DNA from: Thiomonas sp.
GTDB lineage: Bacteria; Pseudomonadota; Gammaproteobacteria; Burkholderiales; Burkholderiaceae_C
Assembly (NCBI GenBank): GCA_027451915.1
Contig: DAIDHU010000522.1
Location: 1-10,892, forward strand
DNA: 10,892 nucleotides
Reading direction: 5' to 3'
The notes below the pieces were generated by a model that was not told where the DNA came from, ran no database searches, and saw only the letters and a program-made list of their open reading frames with translations. This document shows positions 1 to 6,956 of the stretch, one piece after another. How positions within the stretch are numbered: position 1 is the stretch's first letter; every line of letters begins with the position of its first letter. A program made the position numbers and the translations under genes.

Positions 1-25
1 ATGCCGGCGCGACGGCCTACGGTGC

Positions 26-41
26 ATGGAAACGCTTCCAT
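26..41. promoter_or_regulatory. LacI/GalR-family operator palindrome upstream of the hps operon
   Basis: The 16-base sequence ATGGAAACGCTTCCAT is an inverted repeat matching at 7 of 8 positions per arm, centred on a CpG. That central CpG flanked by AA..TT is the hallmark of LacI/GalR/PurR-type operators. It lies about 110 bases before the first translated element of the operon, with nothing but leader sequence between. The known hps cluster of Cupriavidus pinatubonensis is controlled by a LacI-type regulator, HpsR, so I infer an HpsR-like protein binds here. Its gene is not in the window and may lie just left of position 1. Only 25 bases are visible to the left, so the promoter cannot be placed; no convincing -35/-10 pair is seen. 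Confidence 0.7.
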
Positions 42-51
42 ACGAAGCCCG

Positions 52-96
52 GGACCCTGGGCTGGGACGGCCCGGCCGGCCCAGCGTGAAGGGTCC
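52..96 (+). other. GC-rich stem-loop in the operon leader
   Basis: Nested inverted repeats can fold in the leader RNA: GGACC (52-56) pairs with GGTCC (92-96), and directly inside it CTGGGC (57-62) pairs with GCCCAG (79-84), leaving a bulge on the right side. There is no T-run after it, so an ordinary intrinsic terminator is unlikely. At this GC content such stems arise easily by chance. The rest of the leader (97-152) shows nothing recognisable except the ribosome binding site near its end. No known riboswitch class was recognised. Confidence 0.25.
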
Positions 97-152
97 GGCG
101 GCGGCCCTCGCGGCGGGGCCGGCGCGCAGGAAGATTGCCGCAGGAGACGACC

Positions 153-191
153 ATGCATGAAGCCTTGACGGCCTGGCGGAGGTGCCGATGA
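153..191 (+). CDS. possible 12-residue leader peptide, coupled to the first permease
   Basis: A short reading frame, MHEALTAWRRCR, begins at ATG 153 and is preceded by AGGAGA (142-147) with GGAG six bases upstream of the start, one of the better ribosome binding sites in the window. Its TGA stop (189-191) overlaps the ATG of the permease (188-190) as ATGA. Its CGG-AGG codons also form the GGAGG ribosome binding site of the permease. This layout is typical of translational coupling. It could be a regulatory leader peptide or a chance frame. The peptide has no amino-acid run that would suggest attenuation. Confidence 0.35.
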   Translation: MHEALTAWRRCR

Positions 192-1042
192 CTCCCTTGC
201 CCGCGGCTCGGCGCCGGCCCTCGGCGCGGCACGCGCCGGCGCCGCGTGCCGGCCTGCTGCCGACGCGCCTTCCCCATGTGCCGCGGCGGGTCTGGAGCGC
301 GGCGGCCTCGCTGTGCACGGTGCTGCTGGCCTGGGCCGCCTTCACCTGGGTGTGGCCCGTGGTCGACCCGGGGCGCTTTCCGTCGCCGCACGACGTGTAC
401 GAGGCCGCGCTGCAGTTGTCCTCCGGGCGTGGTTACGCCGGGGGCACGCTGGCGGCCCATGTCTGGCAGAGCAGCAAGCTGGTGCTGGCGGGGTTTTTCG
501 TGGCCTCGGCCATCGGCGTGCCGCTGGGCCTGCTCATGGGCTGGAGCCGTCGGGCCGAGGCCCTGCTCAACCCGACCTTCCTGCTGCTGCGCCCGGTGCC
601 TCCGCTGGCCTGGATCCCGCTGGCCATCCTCTGGTTCGGCCTGGGCAACGGCGCCAAGGTGTTCGTGATCTTTTTCGCGGCCTTCGTGCCGGCGGTGATC
701 AACAGCTACACCGGGGTGCGCGGCGTGGACCGCACCCTGATCGCCGCCGCGCGGGTGCATGGCGCGTCGCGCCGCGAGCTGGTGCTCGACGTGCTGGTGC
801 CGGGGGCGCTGCCCAGCATTTTCACCGGGCTGCGCCTGTCGCTGCAGGCCTCGTGGACCACCCTGGTGGCCGCCGAGCTGGTCGGCGCGCTGCTCGGGCT
901 GGGGCATGTGCTGACCATCGCGTCCCTGGACATCTACCCCGGCATGATCCTATACGCCATGGTGTGGGTGGGGATCATGGGCGCCTTGATGACCGGCGCG
1001 CTGGGCTGGATCGAAGGCAAGGTGATGCCATGGCGCAACTGA
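188..1042 (+). CDS. ABC transporter permease, TauC/SsuC type (first of two)
   Basis: This 284-residue inner-membrane protein is a permease of the taurine/alkanesulfonate/nitrate class of ABC importers. An Arg- and Pro-rich cytoplasmic N-terminus of about 34 residues precedes the first hydrophobic segment (about 36-56). Further membrane segments lie near 97-118, 128-150, 155-172, 222-240 and 250-272. The EAA loop that contacts the ATPase is at about 186-209 (AAARVHGASRRE...VPGALPS). I chose ATG 188 because GGAGG (178-182) stands five bases before it; GTG 182 is in frame but lies inside that site. The 3' end overlaps the second permease by 13 bases. From its neighbours, DHPS or a related sulfonate is the inferred substrate; the sequence alone does not prove this. 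Confidence 0.9.
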   Translation: MTPLPAARRRPSARHAPAPRAGLLPTRLPHVPRRVWSAAASLCTVLLAWAAFTWVWPVVDPGRFPSPHDVYEAALQLSSGRGYAGGTLAAHVWQSSKLVLAGFFVASAIGVPLGLLMGWSRRAEALLNPTFLLLRPVPPLAWIPLAILWFGLGNGAKVFVIFFAAFVPAVINSYTGVRGVDRTLIAAARVHGASRRELVLDVLVPGALPSIFTGLRLSLQASWTTLVAAELVGALLGLGHVLTIASLDIYPGMILYAMVWVGIMGALMTGALGWIEGKVMPWRN

Positions 1043-1848
1043 ATCCGGTTTCCGCCGGGGTCCTGCGGCGGCCCGCCTCGCGCAAGGAACTGAGCGCGTT
1101 GTCGGCTCTGGGTTTTCTCGGGTTTTTCGGGCTCTGGTGGGGTGTGGCGGCCAGCGGCTGGGTGCCGGGGCGCTTCCTGCCCGGGCCGCTGCAGGTGCTG
1201 CGGACCATCGAGCAGCTCAGCCTGCATGCCTATGCCGGGGCGACCCTGCCCGGCCATGCGGTGGCCAGCGTGGGGCGTTTCCTGATGGGCTTCGGGCTGG
1301 CCGCCTGCGTGGGCATTCCGCTGGGCCTGCTGATGGGCTGGTACCGCTGGCTGGACGATGTGGTGTCGCCCCTGTTCGAGGCCGTACGTTTCGTGGCGCC
1401 GATCGCCTGGGTGCCCTTCGCCGCGCTGTGGTTCGGCACCGGCATCGGCGGGCCGATCCTGATCATTTTCAGTGGGGCCTTCCCTCCGTGCCTGATCAAC
1501 GCCTACCGCGGCGCGCGCCAGGTGGACCGCGTGCTGGTGGAGGCCGCGCAGACCCTGGGCGCGCCGGGTCCGCGCGTGATCGCCCAGGTGCTGGTGCCGG
1601 CGGCGCTGCCGTCCATCGTCGCCGGGCTGCGCGTGGGCGCCGGGCTGGGCTGGCAATCCCTGGTGGGCGCCGAGCGGATCGTGGTGTCGAGCGGGCTGGG
1701 GTACTTGATGGTGCAGGGCCAGGCCACGCTGCGCACACCGGTGGTGATGGCCTCGATGGTGACCATCGGGGTCATCGGCGTGGTGCTGGACAGCCTGCTG
1801 CGCGCGCTCGAGCGCCTGGTGCGGCGCAGTTGGGGAGATCAGGCATGA
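1030..1848 (+). CDS. ABC transporter permease, TauC/SsuC type (second of two)
   Basis: This 272-residue permease is homologous to the preceding one but clearly diverged from it. Both share the IPLGLLMGW-like segment (here 96-104), an AWVPFAALWFG-like segment (126-136) and an EAA loop (about 171-194, EAAQTLGAPG...VPAALPS). Its ATG 1030 lies inside the end of the first permease gene, with AAGG seven bases upstream. Its TGA overlaps the ATPase start as ATGA (1845-1848). Such tight coupling suggests equal production of both permeases, and so a heterodimeric membrane channel. TauABC and SsuABC have one permease gene that forms a homodimer, so this layout differs from those models. Confidence 0.9.
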   Translation: MAQLNPVSAGVLRRPASRKELSALSALGFLGFFGLWWGVAASGWVPGRFLPGPLQVLRTIEQLSLHAYAGATLPGHAVASVGRFLMGFGLAACVGIPLGLLMGWYRWLDDVVSPLFEAVRFVAPIAWVPFAALWFGTGIGGPILIIFSGAFPPCLINAYRGARQVDRVLVEAAQTLGAPGPRVIAQVLVPAALPSIVAGLRVGAGLGWQSLVGAERIVVSSGLGYLMVQGQATLRTPVVMASMVTIGVIGVVLDSLLRALERLVRRSWGDQA

Positions 1849-2705
1849 ATACGGTTCAGACCCAGGCCCGGGTGGGCGCGTCGCAGCCCGTGGGGCAGGA
1901 CTTGGCGGCCATCGAGTTCGAGGCCATTCGCAAGGTGTTCCGGCGCGGGCGCGAGGAGGTGGTGGCGCTCGACGGCGTGGACCTGCAGGTGCGCGAGAAG
2001 GAGTTCGTCGCCATCGTCGGCCCCTCGGGCTGCGGCAAGACCACCCTGATGCGCATGGCCGCCGGGCTGGAGTTTCCCAGCAGCGGGCAGGTGCGGGTGC
2101 ACGGCCAGACGGTGCGCGGCCCCTCGCCGCAGCGCGCCGTGGTGTTCCAGCAGTTCGCGCTGTTCCCCTGGAAGACCGTGGAGGACAACATCGCCTTCGG
2201 CCTGCGTTGCACCGGCGTGCCGGCGGCGCGGCGCCGCGAGGTGGTGGGGCGCTACATCGAGTTGATGGGTCTGCAGGGTTACGCGCGGGCCTACCCGCAG
2301 CAATTGTCCGGGGGCATGCAGCAGCGCGTGGCGATCGCCCGCAGCTATGCGCTGGATCCCCAGGTGCTGCTCATGGACGAGCCCTTCGGCGCGCTGGACG
2401 CGCAGACCCGCGTGGTCATGCAGGAGGAGCTGATCCGGCTGTGCCGCGCCAATCCGCGCACGGTGCTGTTCATCACCCACAGCGTGGAGGAGGCCGTGTA
2501 CCTGGCCGACCGCGTGGTCGTGCTGGGGCGCCGCCCGAGCCGCATCCGCGAAGTGCTGGACATCGCCTCGGTGCGCCGCCAGCACGCGTGGGAGAGCTGC
2601 GAGCACATCGAGGAGGTCATGGACCTGGAGTCCTTCGTGAAACTGCGCACCCGCATCTGGCGCCTGCTGCGCGAGCAGCATGTGGAGGACCCGGTGCCGG
2701 CCTGA
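1845..2705 (+). CDS. ABC transporter ATP-binding protein, TauB/SsuB type
   Basis: This 286-residue cytoplasmic ATPase energises the importer. It has Walker A GPSGCGKTT (59-67), a Q-loop at about 102-103, signature LSGGMQQR (154-161), Walker B VLLMDEP (174-180), D-loop GALD (182-185) and switch histidine H212 in FITHS. FQQFALFPWKT is typical of the nitrate/sulfonate/taurine subgroup. About 60 C-terminal residues follow the nucleotide-binding core and carry no regulatory domain I recognise. ATG 1845 has GGGGAG (1832-1837) upstream and overlaps the preceding stop. The N-terminal 22 residues before the conserved fold are a little longer than in TauB. Family assignment is firm; the substrate comes from context only. 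Confidence 0.93.
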   Translation: MNTVQTQARVGASQPVGQDLAAIEFEAIRKVFRRGREEVVALDGVDLQVREKEFVAIVGPSGCGKTTLMRMAAGLEFPSSGQVRVHGQTVRGPSPQRAVVFQQFALFPWKTVEDNIAFGLRCTGVPAARRREVVGRYIELMGLQGYARAYPQQLSGGMQQRVAIARSYALDPQVLLMDEPFGALDAQTRVVMQEELIRLCRANPRTVLFITHSVEEAVYLADRVVVLGRRPSRIREVLDIASVRRQHAWESCEHIEEVMDLESFVKLRTRIWRLLREQHVEDPVPA

Positions 2706-2743
2706 GGGCCGCAGCGCCCTCGAACCCTGGCGATTCGATGCCT

Positions 2744-2762
2744 GCCCGGAGGCCATCCGGGC
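2744..2762 (+). other. small stem-loop between the ATPase and binding-protein genes
   Basis: GCCCGG (2744-2749) and CCGGGC (2757-2762) form a perfect 6-bp stem with a 7-base loop in the 76-base gap after the ATPase gene, ending six bases before the GGAGA ribosome binding site of the binding protein (2769-2773). There is no T-run. Binding-protein mRNAs of ABC operons are often stabilised or processed at such stems, which could raise binding-protein levels, but this is inference. The rest of the gap shows nothing. Confidence 0.3.
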
Positions 2763-2781
2763 CCACCTGGAGACATTCGAC

Positions 2782-3834
2782 ATGAAAGCCCTGCGCAAGA
2801 CCCTGCTGGCCGGCATTGCCGGCGCGTCCCTGCTCGCCGCCTCGTCCTGCCTGGCCGCGCCCGTGCACATCAACGTCAGCTACCAGCCGACCAACTGGTG
2901 GGCGCTGCCGTACTACCTGGCGAGCAAGAAGCACTGGTGGCGCGACGTCGGGCTGGAGGTGAGCTACAGCATCTTTCCCGCCGGCATGCCGCAGATCGCC
3001 TCGGGCGCGGCCGGCTCCTGGGACGTGGGCGCCACCGGCTCGGTGCCGGCGGTGCTGGGCGCGGCGCGCTATCACATCCTGACCATCGGCATCAGCAACG
3101 ACGAGTCGGCCACCAACGTGCTGATGGCCACGCGTGAAGCGGCGGCGGCCTACGCCAGGAACCCGGCCAGCCTGAAGGGCCAGCGCATCCTGGTCACCGG
3201 CAACTCCACCGGGGAGTACGCCGCCGCCGCCTGCCTGAAAAAGGCCGGGCTCAGCGAGGACGACGTGACCATGGTCAACCTGGGCCAGGCCGGCATCATC
3301 TCGGCGATGAGCAGCGGCACGGCCAGCTATGGCGCGCTGTGGGCGCCCAACAGCTACACCCTGGAGGACAAGGTCGGCGCCAAGGTGATCTGCAGCGGCG
3401 CCGACGCCGGGGCCGAGGTGCCGGGCGCGCTGATCGTGCGCGAGCAGTTCGCCAAGGAGCACCCCGAGCTGGTGGCGCGCTACCTGGCGGTGTACCTGCA
3501 CGCGGTGCGCTGGGAGAAAGCCCATCCGCAACAGACCATGAAGGAGCTGGAGCTGGCCGACCAGGCCGCCGGCGTGCCGATCAAGCCGCGGTTCGCGAAG
3601 GTGGAGTACCAGCGCCCGATCTTCGACCTGCAGCAGCAGCTCGAGCTCCTGCGGGGCCAGGACGGCAAGCCTTCGAAGGCCGACCAGTGGTTCGACAAGA
3701 TCGCCGATTTCATGCACGCCAAGGGCTCGCTGCCCCAGGTTCCGAAGGCCCGGGACTACATCACCGCCAAGTACCTCAAGCTCGTCGAGCAGGACCCCAA
3801 GCTGCGGGCCTTCGCCAACGACGGCAGCCATTGA
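2782..3834 (+). CDS. periplasmic substrate-binding protein, SsuA/TauA/NMT1-like
   Basis: This 350-residue protein is the periplasmic receptor of the importer. Its N-terminus is a standard signal peptide: basic MKALRK, a hydrophobic stretch to about residue 20, then SSCLAAP with type I cleavage likely after A25 or A26. The mature part opens with the β-strand and YQPTNWWALPYYLA motif usual for the aliphatic-sulfonate/NMT1 binding family, followed by DVGLEV and the G-rich GAAGSWDVGATG region that lines the ligand site in relatives. ATG 2782 has GGAGA eight bases upstream. It follows the ATPase gene by 76 bases and precedes hpsN by 13, placing uptake directly before catabolism. I infer DHPS as ligand; taurine-like or other short sulfonates are alternatives. 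Confidence 0.88.
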   Translation: MKALRKTLLAGIAGASLLAASSCLAAPVHINVSYQPTNWWALPYYLASKKHWWRDVGLEVSYSIFPAGMPQIASGAAGSWDVGATGSVPAVLGAARYHILTIGISNDESATNVLMATREAAAAYARNPASLKGQRILVTGNSTGEYAAAACLKKAGLSEDDVTMVNLGQAGIISAMSSGTASYGALWAPNSYTLEDKVGAKVICSGADAGAEVPGALIVREQFAKEHPELVARYLAVYLHAVRWEKAHPQQTMKELELADQAAGVPIKPRFAKVEYQRPIFDLQQQLELLRGQDGKPSKADQWFDKIADFMHAKGSLPQVPKARDYITAKYLKLVEQDPKLRAFANDGSH

Positions 3835-3847
3835 CCGGAGAACCATC

Positions 3848-5149
3848 GTGACCGTTCAATTCCTCAAGAAGGCCGCGCGCACGCCGCAAAGCGGCGAGCA
3901 GCAGACCCGCGAGATCGTCGAGCGCATGCTCGAGGACATCCGCGCCCACGGCGAGGATGCGGTGCTGCGCTACGCGCGCGAGCTGGATTCCTGGAACGGC
4001 GATATCGTGCTCGACGCCGCCGAGCTGCAAAGGCGCACGCGCGACGTTGCGCAGACCGTGAAGGACGACATCCGCTTCGCCCACGACCAGGTGCTGGCCT
4101 TCGCGCGGCGCCAGCGCGAGAGTCTGCTGGAGTTCGAGGCCGAGCTGTACCCGGGGCTGATCACGGGGCAGAAGCTGATTCCGGTGAACGCCGCCGGCTG
4201 CTACGTGCCCGGGGGGCGCTACGCCCACGTGGCCTCGGCCTACATGAGCATCGCCACGGCGCGGGCGGCCGGGGTTCCGTTCGTGGCCGCCTGCTCGCCC
4301 TCGCACCGCGGCGGGGGCATCCATCCGGTGGTGCTGTACGCCATGTCGGTGGCCGGCCCTGACGTGATCCTCACCCTGGGCGGCGTGCAGGCGATCGCGG
4401 CGCTGGCCTTCGGCCTGTTCAGCGGCAAGCGCGCCGACGTGATCGCCGGGCCCGGCAACAAGTACGTGGCGGAGGCCAAGCGCATTCTGTACGGCGAGGT
4501 GGGCATCGACGTGTTCGCCGGGCCCAGCGAGATCCTGGTGCTGGCCGACGAGACCGCCGATCCCCTGCTGGTGGCCTCCGACCTGGTCGGCCAGGCCGAG
4601 CACGGCACGGAGTCCCCGGCCTGGCTGATCAGCACCTCGGAGGCGCTGGCGCGGCGCGTCATGGACGAGGTGCCGCGGCGCATCGAGGCCCTGCCCGAGG
4701 AGGCGCGCGCGGCCGCCGGCGCGGCCTGGCGCGACTACGGCGAGGTGGCCGTGGCCTCCGACCGCGAAAGCGCCGCCGCGCTCAGCGACGACTACGCGCC
4801 CGAGCACCTGGAAGTGCACGCGCGCGACCTCGACTGGTGGCTGGCGCGCCTGAGCACCTACGGCTCGCTGTTCCTGGGCGAGGAGACCACGGTGGCCTTC
4901 GGGGACAAGACCTCGGGGCCCAACCACATCCTGCCGACCAAGAAGGCGGCGCGCTACAGCGGGGGCCTGAGCGTGGGCAAGTTCATCAAGACCGTGACCT
5001 GGCAGCGCATGAGCCGCGACGCCAACCGGCGCATCGCCCAGGTCACCGCCCGGGTGTCGCGCCTGGAGGGCATGGAGGCCCACGCGCGCACCGCCGACGA
5101 CCGGCTGCACAAGTACTTCGCCGGCGAGGTCTTCGCCACGGAGCTCTGA
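3848..5149 (+). CDS. hpsN: sulfopropanediol 3-dehydrogenase (DHPS 3-dehydrogenase), histidinol dehydrogenase family
   Basis: This 433-residue cytoplasmic enzyme is expected to oxidise (R)-DHPS to (R)-sulfolactate in two NAD+-dependent steps (EC 1.1.1.308). It has the histidinol dehydrogenase fold with GPGNKYVAEAK (201-211), probable zinc ligands Q249, H252, D353 and H412, and the catalytic Glu-His pair E319-H320 in APEHLEVH. Segments FGDKTSGPNHILPTKKAARY and YSGGLSVGKFIK are, as I remember it, nearly the same in Cupriavidus HpsN and mark this subgroup off from biosynthetic HisD. The start is GTG 3848, with GGAG seven bases upstream; the protein then begins MTVQFLKKA as HpsN proteins do. hpsO starts two bases after its stop. 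The neighbours are dehydrogenases and a sulfonate-type importer, not his genes, which supports the HpsN reading. Confidence 0.93.
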   Translation: MTVQFLKKAARTPQSGEQQTREIVERMLEDIRAHGEDAVLRYARELDSWNGDIVLDAAELQRRTRDVAQTVKDDIRFAHDQVLAFARRQRESLLEFEAELYPGLITGQKLIPVNAAGCYVPGGRYAHVASAYMSIATARAAGVPFVAACSPSHRGGGIHPVVLYAMSVAGPDVILTLGGVQAIAALAFGLFSGKRADVIAGPGNKYVAEAKRILYGEVGIDVFAGPSEILVLADETADPLLVASDLVGQAEHGTESPAWLISTSEALARRVMDEVPRRIEALPEEARAAAGAAWRDYGEVAVASDRESAAALSDDYAPEHLEVHARDLDWWLARLSTYGSLFLGEETTVAFGDKTSGPNHILPTKKAARYSGGLSVGKFIKTVTWQRMSRDANRRIAQVTARVSRLEGMEAHARTADDRLHKYFAGEVFATEL

Positions 5150-5151
5150 GC

Positions 5152-5922
5152 ATGGGCGGCGTGGCGGGCTTGTTCGACCTGCGCGGGCGCACCGCGCTGG
5201 TCAGCGGAGGCAGCTCGGGCATCGGGCTGGCGATGGCGCAGGCGCTGGCCGGCGCCGGGGCCTCGGTGGTGCTGGTGGCGCGTCGCGAGCAGGCGCTGCG
5301 CGAGGCGGCCGCCGGCATCGAGGCCGAGGGGGGGCGCGCCGGCTGGGTGGCCTGGGACGTGAGCGAGCGCGCCACCCTGGGCGAATGCGTGCGGCGCGCC
5401 AGCGAGTGCTTCGGCGCGCCGCAGATCCTGGTCAACGCCGCCGGCATCAACCTGCGCGAGCCGGCGGCGCGCATCACCGAGGCCAGCTGGGACCGGCAGA
5501 TCCTGCTCAACCTGAGCGTGCCGTTTTTCCTGGCGCGGGAGATGGTGGGCCCGATGATCGAGGCGGGCTGGGGGCGCATCATCAACATCGCCTCGCTGCA
5601 GTCGCAGCGCGCCTTCGCCGACAGCGCGCCCTACGGTGCGTCCAAGGGCGGCGGGGTGCAGCTCACGCGCGCCATGGCCGAGGCCTGGTCGGCGCGGGGC
5701 GTGACCTGCAATGCGGTGGCCCCGGGGTTTTTCCCGACGGCGCTGACGGCCGCGGTATACGCCGATCCGCAACGCGTGCAGGCGCTGGCGCGCCAGACCA
5801 TGATCGGACGCAATGGGGAACTGCGGGACCTGCATGGCATCGCCGTGTTCCTGGCCTCCGAGGCGTCGGCCTACATCACCGGGCAGACGGTGTACGTGGA
5901 CGGCGGGTTCACCGCCAAGTGA
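5152..5922 (+). CDS. hpsO: short-chain dehydrogenase, DHPS 2-dehydrogenase HpsO
   Basis: This 256-residue classical SDR has the cofactor motif SGGSSGIG (18-25), NAAG (95-98) and the active-site residues N120, S148, Y161 and K165 (YGASK). The end carries TGQTVYVDGG as usual. The second β-strand ends in VARRE with R44-R45 rather than an acidic residue, which in SDRs favours NADP(H). In the Cupriavidus DHPS pathway, HpsO oxidises one DHPS enantiomer at C2, and with HpsP it is proposed to interconvert the enantiomers so that HpsN receives (R)-DHPS. ATG 5152 has GGAG (5140-5143) upstream and lies two bases after the hpsN stop. The SDR family is certain; the HpsO name rests on the gene order N-O-P. 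Confidence 0.85.
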   Translation: MGGVAGLFDLRGRTALVSGGSSGIGLAMAQALAGAGASVVLVARREQALREAAAGIEAEGGRAGWVAWDVSERATLGECVRRASECFGAPQILVNAAGINLREPAARITEASWDRQILLNLSVPFFLAREMVGPMIEAGWGRIINIASLQSQRAFADSAPYGASKGGGVQLTRAMAEAWSARGVTCNAVAPGFFPTALTAAVYADPQRVQALARQTMIGRNGELRDLHGIAVFLASEASAYITGQTVYVDGGFTAK

Positions 5923-5935
5923 GACGGAGCAAGCG

Positions 5936-6925
5936 ATGAAGGCCCTGGTCTACACCGGCGAGCGCGCGATGCGCTACCGCGACGAGCCCGACCCCGATAC
6001 CGGCGCCGGGGAGGTGCTGCTGCGCATCGAAGCCGCCGGCATCTGCGGCTCGGACATGCATGCCTGGCACGGCCATGACCCCCGGCGCGTGCCGCCGTTG
6101 ATCCTCGGGCACGAGCTGGTGGGCACGATCGAGGCCGGGGCCGACGCCGGCACGCGCGTGACCGTCAACCCGCTGATCACCTGCGGCGTGTGCGACTACT
6201 GCGTGCAGGGGCGCCAGAACCTGTGCAGCCGGCGCGGCATGATCGGCATGACCCGGCCCGGCGCCTTCGCCCAGCGCATGAGCATCCCGCGCTCCAGCCT
6301 GATCGACATTCCGCAGGACATGGGACTGCGCCAGGCCGCGCTGACGGAGCCGGCGGCCACCGCGCTGCACGCGCTGAACCTGTGCCAGCGCGCGCTGGCG
6401 CGCCCGCTGGGGGAGGCGCGCGTGCGTGTGATCGGCGCGGGCGCCGTGGGGCTGCTGGCCGCGCTGCTGGCGCGCGCCAGCGGCTGCGCGCAGGTGTCGC
6501 TGGCCGAGACCAACGCGCTGCGCCGCGCGGCGGCCGAGGGCTGCGGCCTGCGCGCGGTGGATCCCCGCGCCGAGCCCGAGGCCGAGGAGGGGCGCTTCGA
6601 GCTGGTCATCGACGCCGTGGGCAGCCGCCATACCCGCGAGGCGGCGTTGCGCGCGGTGCGCCCCGGCGGCGTGTTCATGCACGTGGGCCTGCAGGACTGG
6701 GCCAGCGAGATCGACATGCGCAAGCTCACGCTGGCGGAGATCACCCTGCTGGGCACCTACACCTACACCACCGCCGACCTGCGCGCGACGGTGCGCGCCC
6801 TGCACGCCGGGGTGTTCGGCGACCTGGCCTGGGTGGAGGAGCGTGGCCTGGAGGAGGGCGCGAAGGCCTTCGAGGACCTCGACCAGGGGCGCACGCCGGC
6901 GGCGAAGATCCTGCTGCGGCCGTAG
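5936..6925 (+). CDS. hpsP: zinc-dependent alcohol dehydrogenase, DHPS 2-dehydrogenase HpsP
   Basis: This 329-residue medium-chain dehydrogenase has the catalytic zinc site C37 (GICGSD) with H59-E60 (GHE). The structural zinc cysteines are C83, C86, C89 and C97 (CGVCDYCVQGRQNLC), and the Rossmann motif GAGAVG is at 167-172. E191 sits near the end of the second β-strand, pointing to NAD+. It resembles threonine/sorbitol dehydrogenases, as HpsP does. With HpsO it is thought to interconvert DHPS enantiomers through the 2-oxo compound. ATG 5936 has GGAG (5926-5929) upstream, 13 bases after hpsO. It is the last gene of the operon, stopping 31 bases before the convergent sdaA stop. Family assignment is firm; the substrate is inferred from the cluster. 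Confidence 0.86.
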   Translation: MKALVYTGERAMRYRDEPDPDTGAGEVLLRIEAAGICGSDMHAWHGHDPRRVPPLILGHELVGTIEAGADAGTRVTVNPLITCGVCDYCVQGRQNLCSRRGMIGMTRPGAFAQRMSIPRSSLIDIPQDMGLRQAALTEPAATALHALNLCQRALARPLGEARVRVIGAGAVGLLAALLARASGCAQVSLAETNALRRAAAEGCGLRAVDPRAEPEAEEGRFELVIDAVGSRHTREAALRAVRPGGVFMHVGLQDWASEIDMRKLTLAEITLLGTYTYTTADLRATVRALHAGVFGDLAWVEERGLEEGAKAFEDLDQGRTPAAKILLRP

Positions 6926-6929
6926 CGTC

Positions 6930-6955
6930 CCGGCGGCGGCGCCAGCGGCCGCCGG
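6930..6955. terminator. hairpin between the convergent hps and sdaA operons
   Basis: CCGGCGGC (6930-6937) and GCCGCCGG (6948-6955) form a perfect 8-bp GC stem with a 10-base loop. It fills almost the whole 31-base gap between the hpsP stop and the sdaA stop. Its position suggests a bidirectional terminator. Neither side has a T-run, so termination may need Rho or the stem may only protect 3' ends. Confidence 0.45.
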
Positions 6956-6956
6956 C

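Noticed and set aside
42..152. A TPP or other riboswitch ahead of the transporter, since NMT1/THI5-like receptors can carry thiamine precursors
   Set aside because: No TPP-box sequence or other known riboswitch core was seen, and the downstream enzymes point to a sulfonate rather than thiamine precursors.
1..168. Open frame from ATG 1 as the end of an upstream gene
   Set aside because: Its translation is Arg/Gly/Pro-rich without any motif and it contains the operator and the leader; it looks non-coding.
2782..2853. Lipoprotein signal (Cys 23 in the binding-protein leader)
   Set aside because: The residues before the cysteine (AASS) lack the usual Leu/Val at -3, and a good type I site (CLAAP) follows at once.
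3848..5149. Reading this gene as histidinol dehydrogenase of histidine biosynthesis (hisD)
   Set aside because: The fold and zinc residues are shared, but the FGDKTSGPNHILPTK and YSGGLSVGKF segments are of the HpsN type, and the neighbours are an SDR, an MDR and a sulfonate importer, not his genes.
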